NCBI GenBank assembly: GCA_010645155.1 | Contig: CM021321.1 | Span: 9,844,414-9,908,413, forward strand | Length of the DNA: 64,000 nt | Direction of reading: 5' to 3' | Source: Tigriopus japonicus | Lineage: Eukaryota; Arthropoda; Copepoda; Harpacticoida; Harpacticidae | Part shown: positions 47,310 through 60,344 of the stretch, piece by piece | How the letters are laid out: each line of letters begins with the position of its first letter | Numbering within the stretch: the stretch's first letter is position 1 | The notes under the pieces: model-generated | Seen by the model: only the letters and a program-made list of their open reading frames with translations | Told to the model about the DNA's origin: nothing | The model's database searches: none | Program-made: the position numbers and the translations under genes

Positions 47310-50300
47310 CTATCTCAAATAATCTCGGCCCATCTTGCTGGAGCTTTCCGAAACGGCTCTGCGGATGCAATAGCAGAAAATTGTACAAATATAAATCACC
47401 ACAAGAAGGGCACAGGTCACGGCCAAGCCCAAAACTGAGCTTCTAGTTGGACATGAAGACAAATCCAAAGAATCGAGATCCAAAGGTTTGGAGAAGATGG
47501 CCTCGTTCACGTGGCTCTCCCAATCCAGAGGTGTGGCATGATAGTCTGTTCCTGCAAATGATTTCATGGATCGTTTTGATTTTACTGATAACAAATTAAT
47601 CACCCTTAAGAGGTTTGATGGTGATTAAAAAGACACTTGCTTACCATTTCCTTGTCCATAGGACCTTTCTTGCTCTTGCTCATAGGGACTTGTTTTCTCA
47701 TCTCCGTAATCAAGAACAATGATCTCACGTGAGAGTCTCATTTGGGAATCAACAGAGTCGTCATCCAGGAAAGAAGCCTCTCTCTTCTTTCTGCCCCATG
47801 AGTCGAAATTCTCGCGACCATACGTGCAACTAGCCTGTAATATAGAATAATATCCAGCATGATTCCATTTCTGGCAATTCAAATAGTCTTCAAAATATCT
47901 TACCGGAGGACAAGGACCAAGACAATACTTGACGTTGCATTGGAAAATGACACCATAGCTCTCAGTGAATCGGAAAGCTTCATAGTTGCTGATGAGAGCG
48001 TTGCCTTCAGGAGTGAATCGGGGGAAGATGGTGGGATCAACTGGACAACCATTCTCGTCGATGATGGGGAAAGTGGATCTAGAGTCCTTGGCCATGGCCA
48101 CACAAGATCGTGCGAAAATACCATAGGGAGTCTTATCCGGAATCTCGATTTTAAATGTGAGTCGATCTCCAATCCGTACAGTTTCCACTTCCTTTTGACG
48201 TTGATCCAAGATCGTGATTCGAGGAGCGGGAGCCTCGGGGGCGGAAGTAATACTGATCATGTCGGGGTCACGGATGGGCATCATGCCGAAGGTAATGTTT
48301 TTGGAGGATGTATCATAAGTACAACGGACTTTGTAAATCTTGTCGGTCTTGGTCATCACCACACTGTGTCTTTGCACTACCACTGTATTTGTGTATACGC
48401 CGTTCTACGGTTTAAGGGATGGTTTAGAAATATGTGAACTCATTCTAATAATCTAGTTTGTTAACTTACCACTGATTGGGTGTTACATTCTTGTCCAGCC
48501 ATGGTTAGATCAAGTCGGAAAGAGTTGCTGTTGATCACATCCACATTGCAAGTCTCAGATCGACCCAAAGCGTAAATTCGGCCACTAAAAGGTCTCGTAG
48601 TTCCAACGTTGACAACGATTCGTGTGTCCTTACAATGCACCGTGACTGCAGAAAAGAAAAACACCTAAATAACTTTTCGATTTGGTCGAGATATTTGAAA
48701 AATTCTACCATCGTAGCAGGTCCCTTGTCCATCGCAATTCACATCGGCGTTATCCACTTGATTGTTGCCGGAACCTAAATTGTTGGAACCGGAATTGTCG
48801 ATGTTGGATCCATCGAATGGCCCGTTGAGACCGCCATTGTTGCCATCGCTACCTCCGCCAATATTGTTGTTGGAGTTGCTATTGTCTGAGGTCCCATCAG
48901 GATTACTGGGATTAAGGCCAATTGGGTCTCCATTGGAGTCAGTATTTCCACCTGAACCATTGGAATTAGAAGAAGAAGACTCGTTATTTGAACCGTTGCT
49001 ACTATTGGAACTGGCATTTCCGTTCCCATTATTTCCATTCCCGTTACTGTTGGCACCATTATTTGCTTGGTTGCCGCCAGAATTACTGCCAGCACTGTCA
49101 CCATTATCATTACTGCCAGCATTATTTCCATTATTGTTTTGTCCAGATGTAGCCGCATTATTTCCACCTTGATCATTGGACCCTTCACCGCCATTGTTGT
49201 TGGTTCCAGTGTTCCCGTCTGTTCCAACATCCCCGGATGCATTTTGACCAGACCCGTCCGAATTAGAACCAGCGTCAGTGGAACCATTCGAATTTGAGCC
49301 AGTTGAACTGGAACTATTCGAGTTGGAGCCGTTTTGATTAGAGCCAGTGGAACCTGATCCATCGGAGTTATTATCTTCAAGTCCGGCAATGGGCAAGTCA
49401 TCCGAGCCCGATCCTGTTCAAATCAAGAAGGCATGGGCAATTTAAGTACAAGTCAGGCAGGCAGGCAACCCTCATGCGATTTATCGGGGGGTCAACATTT
49501 CAAACTTCAATTGGTTGTGCTTTTGAGGCATCTTGGACAAAGAAATGGACAGGTTGGTTGAAGTTTGAAATTCGTCAACGTCGCAACGGCACTTTGTACA
49601 CGTTTGTATAGAGTTTAAGTCTTTAGGTCTGTTCATGTCTGTCTTGGTTAGCGGTATTATGTACAGTAAGTAAGTATTATGTTAGCACGTTTTAAGCCCA
49701 AGGGTCAAAAAGGATAAACCGGATGTTCCCTTCTCCTGTTGTGGGACCTTCAGTAATGATCTACGTACTCCACCATTTGTCTCAGATAGAAATATGTTGT
49801 TATTATTCCAAGTTGTGTATCCCAATGTTAATCCCGCATCTTCCCGCGGGATCCCGTCCCAAACCAGAAAGACGCAAGCGTGTTGTCTCGTTTTTTGAGT
49901 GAGCGTGTTTCTCTCTTTTTTTGTTTGTTTTAGGTGTGAGTTCTGATCTCCACCTACCCAATTGCCTCCGGGTGGCCTGGAAGAGGGAGGTGAGGGCGTT
50001 CCGGCCCTGATTCCCGAAATAGGGCAGTCTCAGGGCCTGTCGATCGCTTCCTGCCTCCGCCTCCACTTCCTGCATCTGTAGTCCCTCTTCCTCGCCCTTC
50101 TCGTAGCAAGTGATCTGCGTGATGTACCGTCCATCGGCCGTCACCACCCGCTTACAGAGCATCGTATTGTCGTCGTTCATAGTGGTGTACAAGGACTTAG
50201 GCTGCTTTGAACCCGCATACGGGGTATAGTGCAAAGGGGTTGGGTCTAGAAAAGATAGGGGTGCAAAGGCTCGTTACTTCGTCATTGGGATAGGGATAGT

Positions 50301-53300
50301 GAAGTCGGGAGATTTCCCCTGGGACTCCTCCCGTTTCGGATGAATGGAGGTTGTGGTAGGTATGATGACCTCCGGTGTGCCAAGATAAATTGAAAAAGCC
50401 GTTGTGCACACCTTGATGGAAAATACGCCAATGGACCGAGAACCTTTCTATAACTGGATTATTTAGTCGCAAACAGAAGGAGGGTAACCGAACACATCTC
50501 CTTCCAACCACTCTCCATTTACGACATGTTTGGGAAAGGAATCATGCAGTTTAAAAAGGTGAATGGGCGTCGGAAAAATCGACTGTCTTTTTTTAATTTC
50601 GAGGGGCAGTCTTGGTCAACAGGAGAAGGGAAGTTGGTTAATAGAGGATTATGAAATTTTAAATCCTTGAAGGGGTCAATATCGGAAAAAGGTTATTAGC
50701 AAGATGCAAGCGAGTCGGTCAGTCCGTATATAAGTAGTTGTTTCAAGCGAGGTCAAAAAATACGAGTACGCTTATTAATTGCATTCCATGCTCAAATGGG
50801 AAAAAAACCAAGATGCCTTTGTACACACGCACAAGGCCAATAAAATGTCTCAAACAAAACATTTTCCAAATTCATTCACAGTAGGGCCAAATTGGCAAAG
50901 AGGTCCAAAGCCGTAATCAGATTAAAGCATATCTTTAACGTTTAAGGAATACTTACGACCGCATCGGTTCTCAAAATAGCTTCCAATGCGAGAGCCATCA
51001 TTGAGAATGGGAGTAATACTATTGACGAAAGCACTCGCTCCTGAAGGAATGGTCCAATGGTCCATATGGTACATCTTACAATTATAGTCAGTCCCAGAGG
51101 GGGGCCCTAAATACAAATAAGATCGACACAAGAACTCGGATTCAATAGCGCATGCTCGTCCACAAGCTTGTTGGCTGTTGGCCTGCAATTCAAAATGAAG
51201 AGGAAATATATTAAGATAAGATCGTTACCATTTTGCTTAGGAAAAGAATAACAAAACGAAATGGAGTCCTCCAAGGGAGCATTCTTGAGCCCTCGATATT
51301 TGCATTGCAAGAAGACGCAAGAAGCGTAGAGTTTCAGGAAAAAGCCTCACCATAAGCTCCTTGTCCACGTAGTATTGAACTCCAACATGAAGAGCAACTT
51401 TTTGATCCGGAACTCCGAATTTGGGAACTAGATACGATCGCTCGGATTCACAGGCTGTGTTGCCTAAAATGGTAAAAGAAGAGAAAGATGTATGCTTGAA
51501 GATGGTAAAAACCTAGTTTGTATATGGTTCTCTTTATACAAGCTCATTCAGCCATGGGCTATGATTAGAAAGAGATCAAGACGAGTGATCAACTCTGAAT
51601 GGAAGCTTTAACTTCCTCCCTCTCTAATGTTTCCCTGTCAAAAGGAGGGAAATGACACCTGCCAGATATGGCTAGGCCTCATTTTCATCTTTCTACATGT
51701 TTTGAAGTCCATTGAACGAATGAGAAATGTGTATGTTTTAAACTGTGACAAGTATTTAAATCTTTTCTTGCCGTCTTGGTGCAGTTTTGAAAACAAGTTA
51801 AGATGAAGAAAGTCCATGAAATTGTGGAAACGAGAAACTTGTTCAACCGGGAAGCTTCTTCGTAATTATTCATTTGACATGCTCTATGACTCTCCTGCTA
51901 AAAATAGTCGGTAGAATTCTAAAGTTCTTTTTATGTCTCCAAGCAGACCAAATTGCTCTCTCACAAAGCCCTTTTAGATCATTGGACAAAAACATCTGTG
52001 GTCGGATTTCTTGAGAAGGGCATGAAAAAGATAATTTGTCACATTAAACAGGGCCTGTTTTTCCTCTCAATTGCTTATTTTCTGGGTCAAAAGAACTACG
52101 GAAGCTACCTGCTGTGGTAATTACAATTAAGCTCGAAATAAAGAAACACACTTCATTTCCTAATTGCACACTTTTTCTTTCCTCTTTGCAACCGCCAATC
52201 CAAACCAACCATGGTTTGCATCCACTGACACCGTTTTTCCTCAGTGCACCATCTCTGCCGACAAATTTCTTGACGGGCTTCCGTGTTGTCGAAATTGGTT
52301 TCTAAATTAGTTGTAGCTCCGTTACTTGACCTACCTCCTCCAAATGCCGTTCGTCACTCTTCCTCAAGATTTATGCCCCCTTTTCCTTAACAGATTCAAT
52401 CGAATTGAAGTTAAAGTGTTTCATAAATACACCAAACGCCCCTGGGGCGGGATTTTCTTTATATTTTTTTGTCAATGAATGTGACCCACTGAGATCGCCT
52501 CAGGGTTGGGGCGCAAAAAAGAGAAAATGCTTTTACCAAACGGAAATACGTAGGCATGCAATTAAGGGAAATAACGAGATTGTGTTAAAAGAATACGGTA
52601 TCGGTGGTTGTATCTTTGCATAGTTAGTCACGCATCAAGCGTTCCTCCATCCAATCAACAACCAACCACCAACCCCCTCGTTCATTCCTCGAAGCAACAA
52701 CCCTGTCTGCAATACTGTCAACGGTGGTGTTGTCACTTGGTTTCTCCCGCGTGAGTCATGGAGATTAATAGCGAGCAATCTCTCAAGCAAAATCCAATAT
52801 CCAATTCTCCCTTGTTCATTGATCATGGACGAACATGCATGAAGGACGAAAACCATCGGCATATCATCATCATGATATAGGAGGCCCTTCTTTGCGCCTC
52901 GTACGTTCAGTTCAGTAGCACAATCAAGCGGCTCACTCACCTCTTCACAAGACCTCTGGATAAGTTTGTTGTCATGCTCTGATAGTTCTCGCTGGCTTTT
53001 ACCCGGGAGAAACTATATTTTTAGCGGCTTCCATCATGCAGTTTGTATCGTTGGTTGGTTGGCACCCCCTTTTCTCTCTGAACTTTCAAAGCTTCCTTTG
53101 ATTTTCCCAAGCTCTTAATTGAACCTGATACTGTACAAGAAGGGGGATCACACCTCTCGCCAAACAAGAGCCGAATGGGAGAGTTCATGTGCCAAAGCTG
53201 ACTCGACAACCCTTTTCACAAAGCTTCTCGTACCAATCCTTGCTTGGATGACTAGGCTTTTGCCGATATGGCATGTTTGTTGAACCTTTTTTTGCGTGGA

Positions 53301-56300
53301 TTAATACATGATGAATGCACAACTCACCTTGAAGGCAGAGATTCTCAAAGTAGTCCACTCCTTGAGCTGGTGTGAGTTCAGCCGCTTGTAAACCTTCCTT
53401 CACGGTTCTACGGTCGTAATCAGAGAGTCGACACTGCAGGGTCACGTAGTTGTATTCCGCACTTCGACAAATGAAGTTTTTCTGTAATACAAAAATGTCG
53501 TCATCATTAGGAACCGGAAATTTCAGTAGATTAGGTCTGTGATTTATAGGGGGAGAGAGCCTTTTCATCTGTTACATTTACTTGTGTCTACATGCAATCC
53601 GGCTCATGGAGTATTACAAAATTGTGGTTTGCTGATGGTTTTCCTACATTTGAAGTGGAAAAAGCTAAGTTTAGTCGTTCAAAGCCGAGTCGTGAAGAAT
53701 CAGTTGAACAATAAAGAGGCGTGAATCGATTCTCTCGTCATACGGTACTTCAATTTCAGGATATTTTTGGAGCTAGTTCCACCGCTTATGGAGTCTAATT
53801 CGATCGTAAAAACGAACGTAAACGGCCTCGTCAAATCATGAAACATGTAAAATGGCCCATTGGCTTTTAGCTACTGGGCCAAACAGGTTGGTGTAGGCTC
53901 AACGATAGATCTATTCGAGAAATTGCTCAATTATCATTTTTGAGAAACAATTCCCACATTCATCGACGATCCACACGATGAACACAAAGCTTTGCTGGAA
54001 AAGAGGCGTTTTTGTTGTTGTTGCTCAGGTGGTTTTCCTTTTCATTTGCCTGGTCGATCCAAGTGTCGGGCAAAATTTGGCCCAGAATCAATCTTCCCAA
54101 TGCTTGGACGTCATGTCTGAGACCGGGAATTGCTCTCAACATTCCGAAAAGTGGACTTTTGATCGACATTCAAATAATAATAATGATAGCAACAACATCG
54201 AAGGAGCCTGTGTCAAATTTGTTTATGGCGGATGTGGAGCCTCTGAGAACTTCTTTGACACTGAACTTGAATGCCAGCAAGGTAGGTTGGAGGAATAGTG
54301 GTACATACGTATGAAGCTCATGATTTGAGGCCTTGATAGACAAAGGTAATAAATCTTTACTTGAGACGAGACTGGTACTGTATAAAAGAAGCAAAAGCCC
54401 AGGCTTATGGGAAGACATTCATGGAGTTCAAGAGAAACGAAGCAAATTGCATTTTATTCCAGAAATAGCTGCCGACATGAAATGAATGGCAGGATTTCGA
54501 GGGAAAATCTCGCCCTCATCTTCGTGTCGGGAGTGCAAGGGAGGGTTAGAGATGCTCTCTTGTTTGTAATTTACATCGTTGCTTCTTTGGCTTTTCAGTC
54601 TGCCTTTCTTTGGTGCCAACGCCCAATTTGGAGGCACATCCGCAAACCGTCACACCCATGACGACAACAATGACAGGCACAGGTAATTGCAATGTGCCAA
54701 GATTTGAAACACTCTCTCATATCTATTGGCAAATTCCAATTCCTCGTCAGACAATCCTTTGGCAAGTAATTCTCCGAAGAATTGGACAGGAACACCGACC
54801 CATTCCGAAGCGACTACTAGTTCATCTACAACGATTCGTCTTTCTCGGAATGACGAAGGAGAGACTAAGGAAGCAACTCTCTCGACCTCATTAACCCCTT
54901 CAAACGGGAACACCAATTCTCGGGCTCCAAACCAACCCGAACTAATGGGACCCACATCAACAACCTCCCACAATGATTTGTCACAAAGTAAAGTCAATGA
55001 CGTCTCGAGATTTATCAGGTTCATAACTATTTGGAGAGACATTTTGTCGTCTGTTGTACCGGGTGCGGTTTCTCAGTGTTCCTTGAAACTAGATCAATGG
55101 AACCAGGGATTTGGGCAAATAAGGGAGACCTATCGCTGGCGTATCGGTTACGGATCTATTGTTCATTTATAATCCTAAGCCATGATTTATCTATTTTCTT
55201 TTTTGGTTGTTTCTAATAAGGCTTTACCCAAGATCGAATGACTAATGGTTCGACGAATCCCACCGATAGCGATCACGACCAAGTCCCAACCACAATCACA
55301 AAAGCACAGACGAGTAATGAAATTAATCTGGAAGGCAAAAGCACAGAAGCTTCGGATTTAATGGAATCTACCACCAACACCTCCCAAGATGTGAAGGAAA
55401 ATCATGCCAATTTGATTCCCTCCACCGTGGATAGTTTGGTGATGGAGAATGATTCCACAAAAACGGCCTCGGTGAGTATCAAAAGTCCATGAAAATCCGA
55501 TTGGATGTGCTTCAAATGGAAAATAAACGCGTTACCTCACTCAAGATGACTAGAAATAGAGCAATTACTTGAAAAATTCGCAAATCAATGTACCCTGTCT
55601 TCAATCGTACCTTGGTAATAACTCCATTCATCATTTTTCATGTCCAAACCCGACAGGATGAAATCCAAATTGAGAAACAACCCGGAACTTTGACTCGAAG
55701 CGAACGCGAATCAACTCTCCAAGAACCCTTGAATGGTACCATATCTGTCACAACGGATGGTCTGGTGACCACAGAACAACAAATGGACCCTGAGCCTCAA
55801 ACCACATTTAGTCGGAAGAGCAATGAACGTCAACCAGAACCACGAGAAGAAACTACCAGGGATTGGCAGCGACATCATTCTGATTTTGAGAAGGAGCTGC
55901 CTTCTTTGGATCTCTCGGAATCGCAATGCAGTGGATTATCCACATTCGTCGCCAAGATGTTTTATCCGTTATGTCGGAGAGAATCCTCTGTGTGGACGTT
56001 TGAAGATGGTCGATGCATGTTCGATCGTCTGGGAGGATGCAAATTCACCTTAAACATCTTCCAAACCCGACAACTGTGCGAAGAAGGTAATTAGCACAAG
56101 GTTCTCATGGCAGGTATTTCGTCAATTAGGCAATGATCTCCACAAGATGTTCTCTTTCACTCTCCTTTCTTTTGCTTGGGATTGGCAATCAATCAAGGAG
56201 AAGGTTGCGTGACCAATTTACATTTTTCCTCCTTTTTTTATATCTTAAAGTGCCAGTTTCTGGTGAATGAAATTGGCCTAAAAAGCGAGCATACAACCGG

Positions 56301-59300
56301 AGGAATAATAAAAAGAGGCTTTGCGACCATTAGTTTCCTTTGAGGAAAATGTTAAAACGATGGAGATGAATTGTTGATAGTTTTCGCCGATCCCATTGTA
56401 TGTCGAACCTAACGAAGGGCCTAATTGGTCGCTCCATAGAGTTACCACCATAACCGTGAGTTAGGGCTCCTTTGTATGGAGGTTCAGTATCGAACGTTTA
56501 TGACTCTGTGAAATTGTGGCCGATTGTCACTTTGGCAGGCAACTATTTTTCAAAGTTTCACGCTCGGCCATTCAAATCACTTCCAACTTGTATCATCTCT
56601 CGAAAGAGCTCGCTCAACAACAGTTAGCTTTTCTTTCTCATTGGAACTACTTCTGGAACTCGAGAATCAGGTTGACAGGGTGGGTGCGAGCGATTGGGCC
56701 ATTGCTACAGGTTTTTCGTCTTTCACTCAACCAATTCGCACCCTGTGCTCTCTTTTCTGTTAAAATTACTTCTGCGCCGAAAATTGCCAGTCATCCCACT
56801 GAATTGCATTTCTCAGACTAATGTGAAGTCTCAAAGGCCCACTTCTTTAGGAAAACAAAATTAATTGTTGTTGGGTCGTTGACTCTAATGGGAGTCTGAT
56901 TTTTTTCTATAGACCAATAATTTTCCCCTCCAATTTGATTTCCAATCGGGCCATAAACAAAAACGCAATGCCTTTCAAACTTGCCAAACAACGATTGTGT
57001 GTTTTTTTTCTTTCGATACATATGATATAGCTGTTTCCAAAATTTAGCCCAAGAGTTATCGCTGACCCAGGAAAATGTATCTATTGCATGACAAGCTGGC
57101 ATACTGAAATCAGTCTCTCCGTGAATGAATTATAACTGTTTCTCTTTTGTTGGTAGCTTGCGTCAACCGAACGGCCGAAACAGCTTCAAACTCTGACGAA
57201 AAGACCGAAAGTAACAATAACCGTAAAGATGTTGATGAAGACATCCAAGATCAAGGGGGCTGGGGTCATGCACTTGTTCATAAGTATCATGCTCACAGAG
57301 ACACGGATGCAAATGAGGTGACTGAACCCAAAACCAACATCCATGTGAGCATGACAGGCAACACCGAGAGCGATCTCAAGGAAAACGAGGGCATGGCACG
57401 TCATGGCAACACTGACAGGAACGATAATCGCAACTTTCAAGAGTACCAACGATATCATTACATGAACACTGGAGACAAAGATCCGAGAAATATGAGAGCC
57501 CAGGGTTTGCAAAATTTTCCTGCAAGTCAGAATAGCATTGCATCACATTCACGCCCCCTCGCTTGGTCATTTAAAAGCAACACTGAAGAAGCATATCCAA
57601 TGCATGACGGACCTGACAAATGGCCCCAAAGTTACTTTAAGTACCAAACAGATTTGAGCAAGGATCAACGATCTTCGTTTCGCAGTGACAATTTCGAAGG
57701 GGGTGATAAAAAAGATCAAATGAATGAGAGAGAGAACTCAAAAGATATGTATGCTGGCATTGACAGTTGGCCCCCTCCTCCCCCATCCGAAAATATCAAC
57801 ACTGAAGACAAGGAAAAAGCCAGACAAAGAGACAATTTGAATGAGAAACACTTCGATTCTAGAACAATAGCCAGCTCAAAAAGACAAGATATGGATGCCA
57901 TGAATGACAACCCACTTTATAATAACCAGTTTGAAGGACCACCAACCTTTGGCAGAACCAATAGTTATGGTCAAAACAATGTTAGAGATGAGATGGAGCC
58001 CCAAGGTAATGACGTCACTCAAGAAGGCAAGTTCATCAAACAATTCACACCTTACAAAGAGTTTGAAAGGCAATATGAAAGGTTTGACAACAATGAGCAG
58101 AAACAATTGTTATCTCAATATGGTCAAATTGGCCATAAACAACAAACCATCCAAAGTAAAGACAGAGAGCTTGCTGACAAGCCTCAATCTAGGCTAGAAA
58201 GTGCTAGCCAAATGAAGTACTCTCAACCAATTAACAACAAAGAACCAATTGGAACGTCGGAATCCTATCAAATTTCTCATGATTTCCAAGTTGACCACAC
58301 TCACAGTGATGCCAGATCTTATCATCAACAAGGTCAGCCAAGATATTCTTTGGGAGACCATGATCAAAAACAATATGGAAGTCGTGAAAAAACTGGAGAC
58401 TCGGGCGAAAAATACAACGATGGCTCAAAATCGAGGGATTCTTCCCATGAGGAAAATCACGCTCTGCCAACTGATCCAAGACCAATCAAAAGGTCAGAGG
58501 TGTGTAGTGAACCTTGGTCCGAAACTGGCCTTTGCCGAGGTCACATCCAGAGTTGGACCTTCGTGAATGGGCAATGCGTGGAATTTATTTATGGGGGTTG
58601 TGGTGCGACCAAAAACTTCTTCCAAACCCAATTGGCATGTGAAGCAGGTGATGGAATACATTTTTTAATGTTAAGAGAAAGCGTTTTTACAGCTTTAACA
58701 ACTTGATCTAAACTCCGAAATGCAATTTGATTCAGAGCAGATCCGATTGATATCGTAGATGGAAAGTCACTCGCTGTCTGTTTCTATCTATCTATCCATC
58801 ATCATTTCAGCTTGTCAGCAACAACATGATTGATGTTGCGTTCTTACCTCGTTCAAACATGCCGCCAAACAAGCCTCTTTCGTGGACGTGAAGATCAAAG
58901 CCTTGTCGTGACCTTGGATCATTGCATTGGGGACTCGTTCAAAGTTCCACGGTCTCTTACAGACTTTATCTGAAAATAAAAGGCATTTCTTGTACAAATC
59001 AATTTGCCAACCATTATCTTCCCTCTCTCTCTCTTTTTTTTTAAGAGATGTTCATTATCATGGACGGAAGAAAACTTTTCATTAGGAGAGCACATCGTTG
59101 CTCCCGAGTGTCTGCTCATCTCGCCACACGTTGTAAAGTGTACGTGTTTACGGGCCGTGAGCGAGAAAATTGACACTTTCGCTATTCGATTTGGTCTATA
59201 TCTCAAGATGATGGACGTCTCATGTGTCTCAAGCTCGTCGCAGAAAACAGGTGATGGGAAAAGTTTCCCAGTCAACGACCAAATCGTGCAGTTGCTCTTG

Positions 59301-60344
59301 AGGAGCCCTTGCACTTAACATTGGTAATTGGTGCAAATCTCATCCTCGGCCAAGGTTCATTTGCGATCAAGTCCTAAGCGATTTGTTTCCAGTCCATGGG
59401 TTTAGAAGTTCATTTCTGATTTCCTTCTGTGGCACCGACCTATTGCAGGGTGGTGGTAAAATGATAGGGCTCGGATAAGATTTATTATTGCCCTCCAAAT
59501 TATCCATTTCCACCCTTATCACCGAGATCCACTCACCCCTCCCTGTTGCTGTACCTCATGTTATTAGTTCATGTTTCAAAGTGCTAAGGGTGCATTCATC
59601 AAATCCTCAATGTTACTTGGAACAATTCCTATAATGTGTTTAGAATTGAGGTCTAGTCAAGATGAATGATGAATAGAATTTCGAATAAAGTCCCACTTTT
59701 GCAACGAGTTCCTTCCCTGAGAAGAAACGGACGACCACATACTGCACAGGTTTAGTGGGTTACGAGGCCGTCCAACAGCATATGGTGATATGACAAAGCG
59801 AGGGAAGACGAATAAAAAAGTCGAAATCACTTATCCTCCAAGCTTAGAGCACTTGATAACAATTGTCCAATTGCTACAGTCATGGCAATGGAGTCCAAGA
59901 TAATGACGCGGACTTCAAATAGAAAGAATGTCAACAACACAAAACTGCTGCCTTCAGGAGCATCTGTTCCATCCAGGATCGAGAGAGAGTTTCCCAAATA
60001 CCGCTTGTCTTTTTGACAATTGAAACAGCTTTTTTGAACAAAATGCTCTTCAGACCTGATGAGTGGCTTACCTGATCGAATGCTCATCTTGACCATGTAG
60101 TACTGGTTCAAGGCCCGGAGAGGTTTGGCAGCTGGATTACTGGCTTGGGTTCCGTTCTGCAGCAGACACACGGTCTCTTGACGACCAGGATTTAGCGGAT
60201 TCACAGCAAAACTGAAGCTTGCAGCCTGACACTCGGGCTCTTCCCGACACCATCCCTGACATTCATAGAGAGATAGGTTTCTGATCGTGTAATACGTCTC
60301 TCCTTGGTAGTCCACATCGGTCATCTTTTCGAAAGCTGTTCGAC
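47310..60344 (-). CDS. nompA: NompA-like PAN-ZP domain membrane protein, 5'-incomplete, 11 exons found
   Basis: Minus-strand exons: 60072-60344, 58848-58969, 53328-53481, 51351-51463, 50957-51182, 49958-50245, 48709-49413, 48470-48645, 47904-48404, 47645-47834 and 47310-47551. Phases all match; about 996 residues are seen. The first exon opens in phase 2, so a 5' exon with the signal peptide is missing. In order: a PAN module (YECQGWCREEPECQAASFSF); a second (CKRPWNFERVP, EACLAACLNE, KNFICRSAEY); a third (ACGRACAIESEFLCRSYLY); a ~235-residue Ser/Asn/Gly linker (~393-627); a ZP domain (~628-865) from HCKDTRIVVNVG through VRCTYD and NGCPVDPTIFP to FQCNVKYCLGPCPP; a furin site RKKR; a membrane span (GLAVTCALLVVIYICTIFCY); and a short tail. 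Drosophila NompA is an extracellular linker between mechanosensory cilia and cuticle. One intron contains a whole Kunitz gene on the other strand. Confidence 0.9.
48709..49413 (-). repeat. Low-complexity Ser/Asn/Gly coding tract in one exon
   Basis: One 705-bp exon of the NompA-like gene encodes about 235 residues, mostly Ser, Asn, Gly, Asp and Thr (for example NNNGNNAGSNDNGDSAGSNS), between PAN and ZP regions. Acidic, disordered and expandable by slippage. The opposite strand and second frame show long spurious open frames. Confidence 0.85.
53978..58833 (+). CDS. Secreted three-Kunitz-domain protein, 7 exons, nested in the NompA-like gene
   Basis: Exons 53978-54281, 54599-54682, 54751-54987, 55221-55471, 55657-56086, 57157-58647 and 58811-58833 join in phase to ~939 residues. 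Signal peptide ~1-32 (VFVVVAQVVFLFICL). Kunitz 1 (~42-103) has FVYGGCGASENFF but an Asn/Ser insertion and Ser at the P1 site. Kunitz 2 (~388-437) is degenerate (RLGGCKFTLNIFQ) with Arg at P1. Kunitz 3 (~884-934) is canonical (CVEFIYGGCGATKNFFQTQ) with Arg at P1, as in trypsin-type inhibitors. Between them lie Thr/Ser-rich linkers (to ~385) and a ~445-residue charged Asn/Gln/Lys/Asp-rich region. Each Kunitz domain is cut by an intron before its last cysteine, and the last is completed by the 23-bp final exon. Exon 3 borders are the least certain. Confidence 0.87.
58975..58980 (+). terminator. Likely polyadenylation signal of the nested Kunitz gene
   Basis: AATAAA 142 bp after the Kunitz stop codon at 58833. 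If used, the 3' UTR runs antisense across the whole NompA PAN exon at 58848-58969. Confidence 0.5.
58981..60071. other. Intron of the NompA-like gene
   Basis: Intron between the first two recognised PAN exons. CTCTCTCTCT simple repeat near 59025. No further exon recognised. Confidence 0.5.

Noticed and set aside
47859..48437. Plus-strand 192-codon frame
   Set aside because: Antisense shadow of the NompA ZP exon.
48762..49172. Long plus-strand frame rich in Leu/Pro/Glu (136 codons) and a 208-codon minus frame in the same place
   Set aside because: Both are shadows of the Ser/Asn/Gly-rich NompA exon; low-complexity codons leave other frames open.
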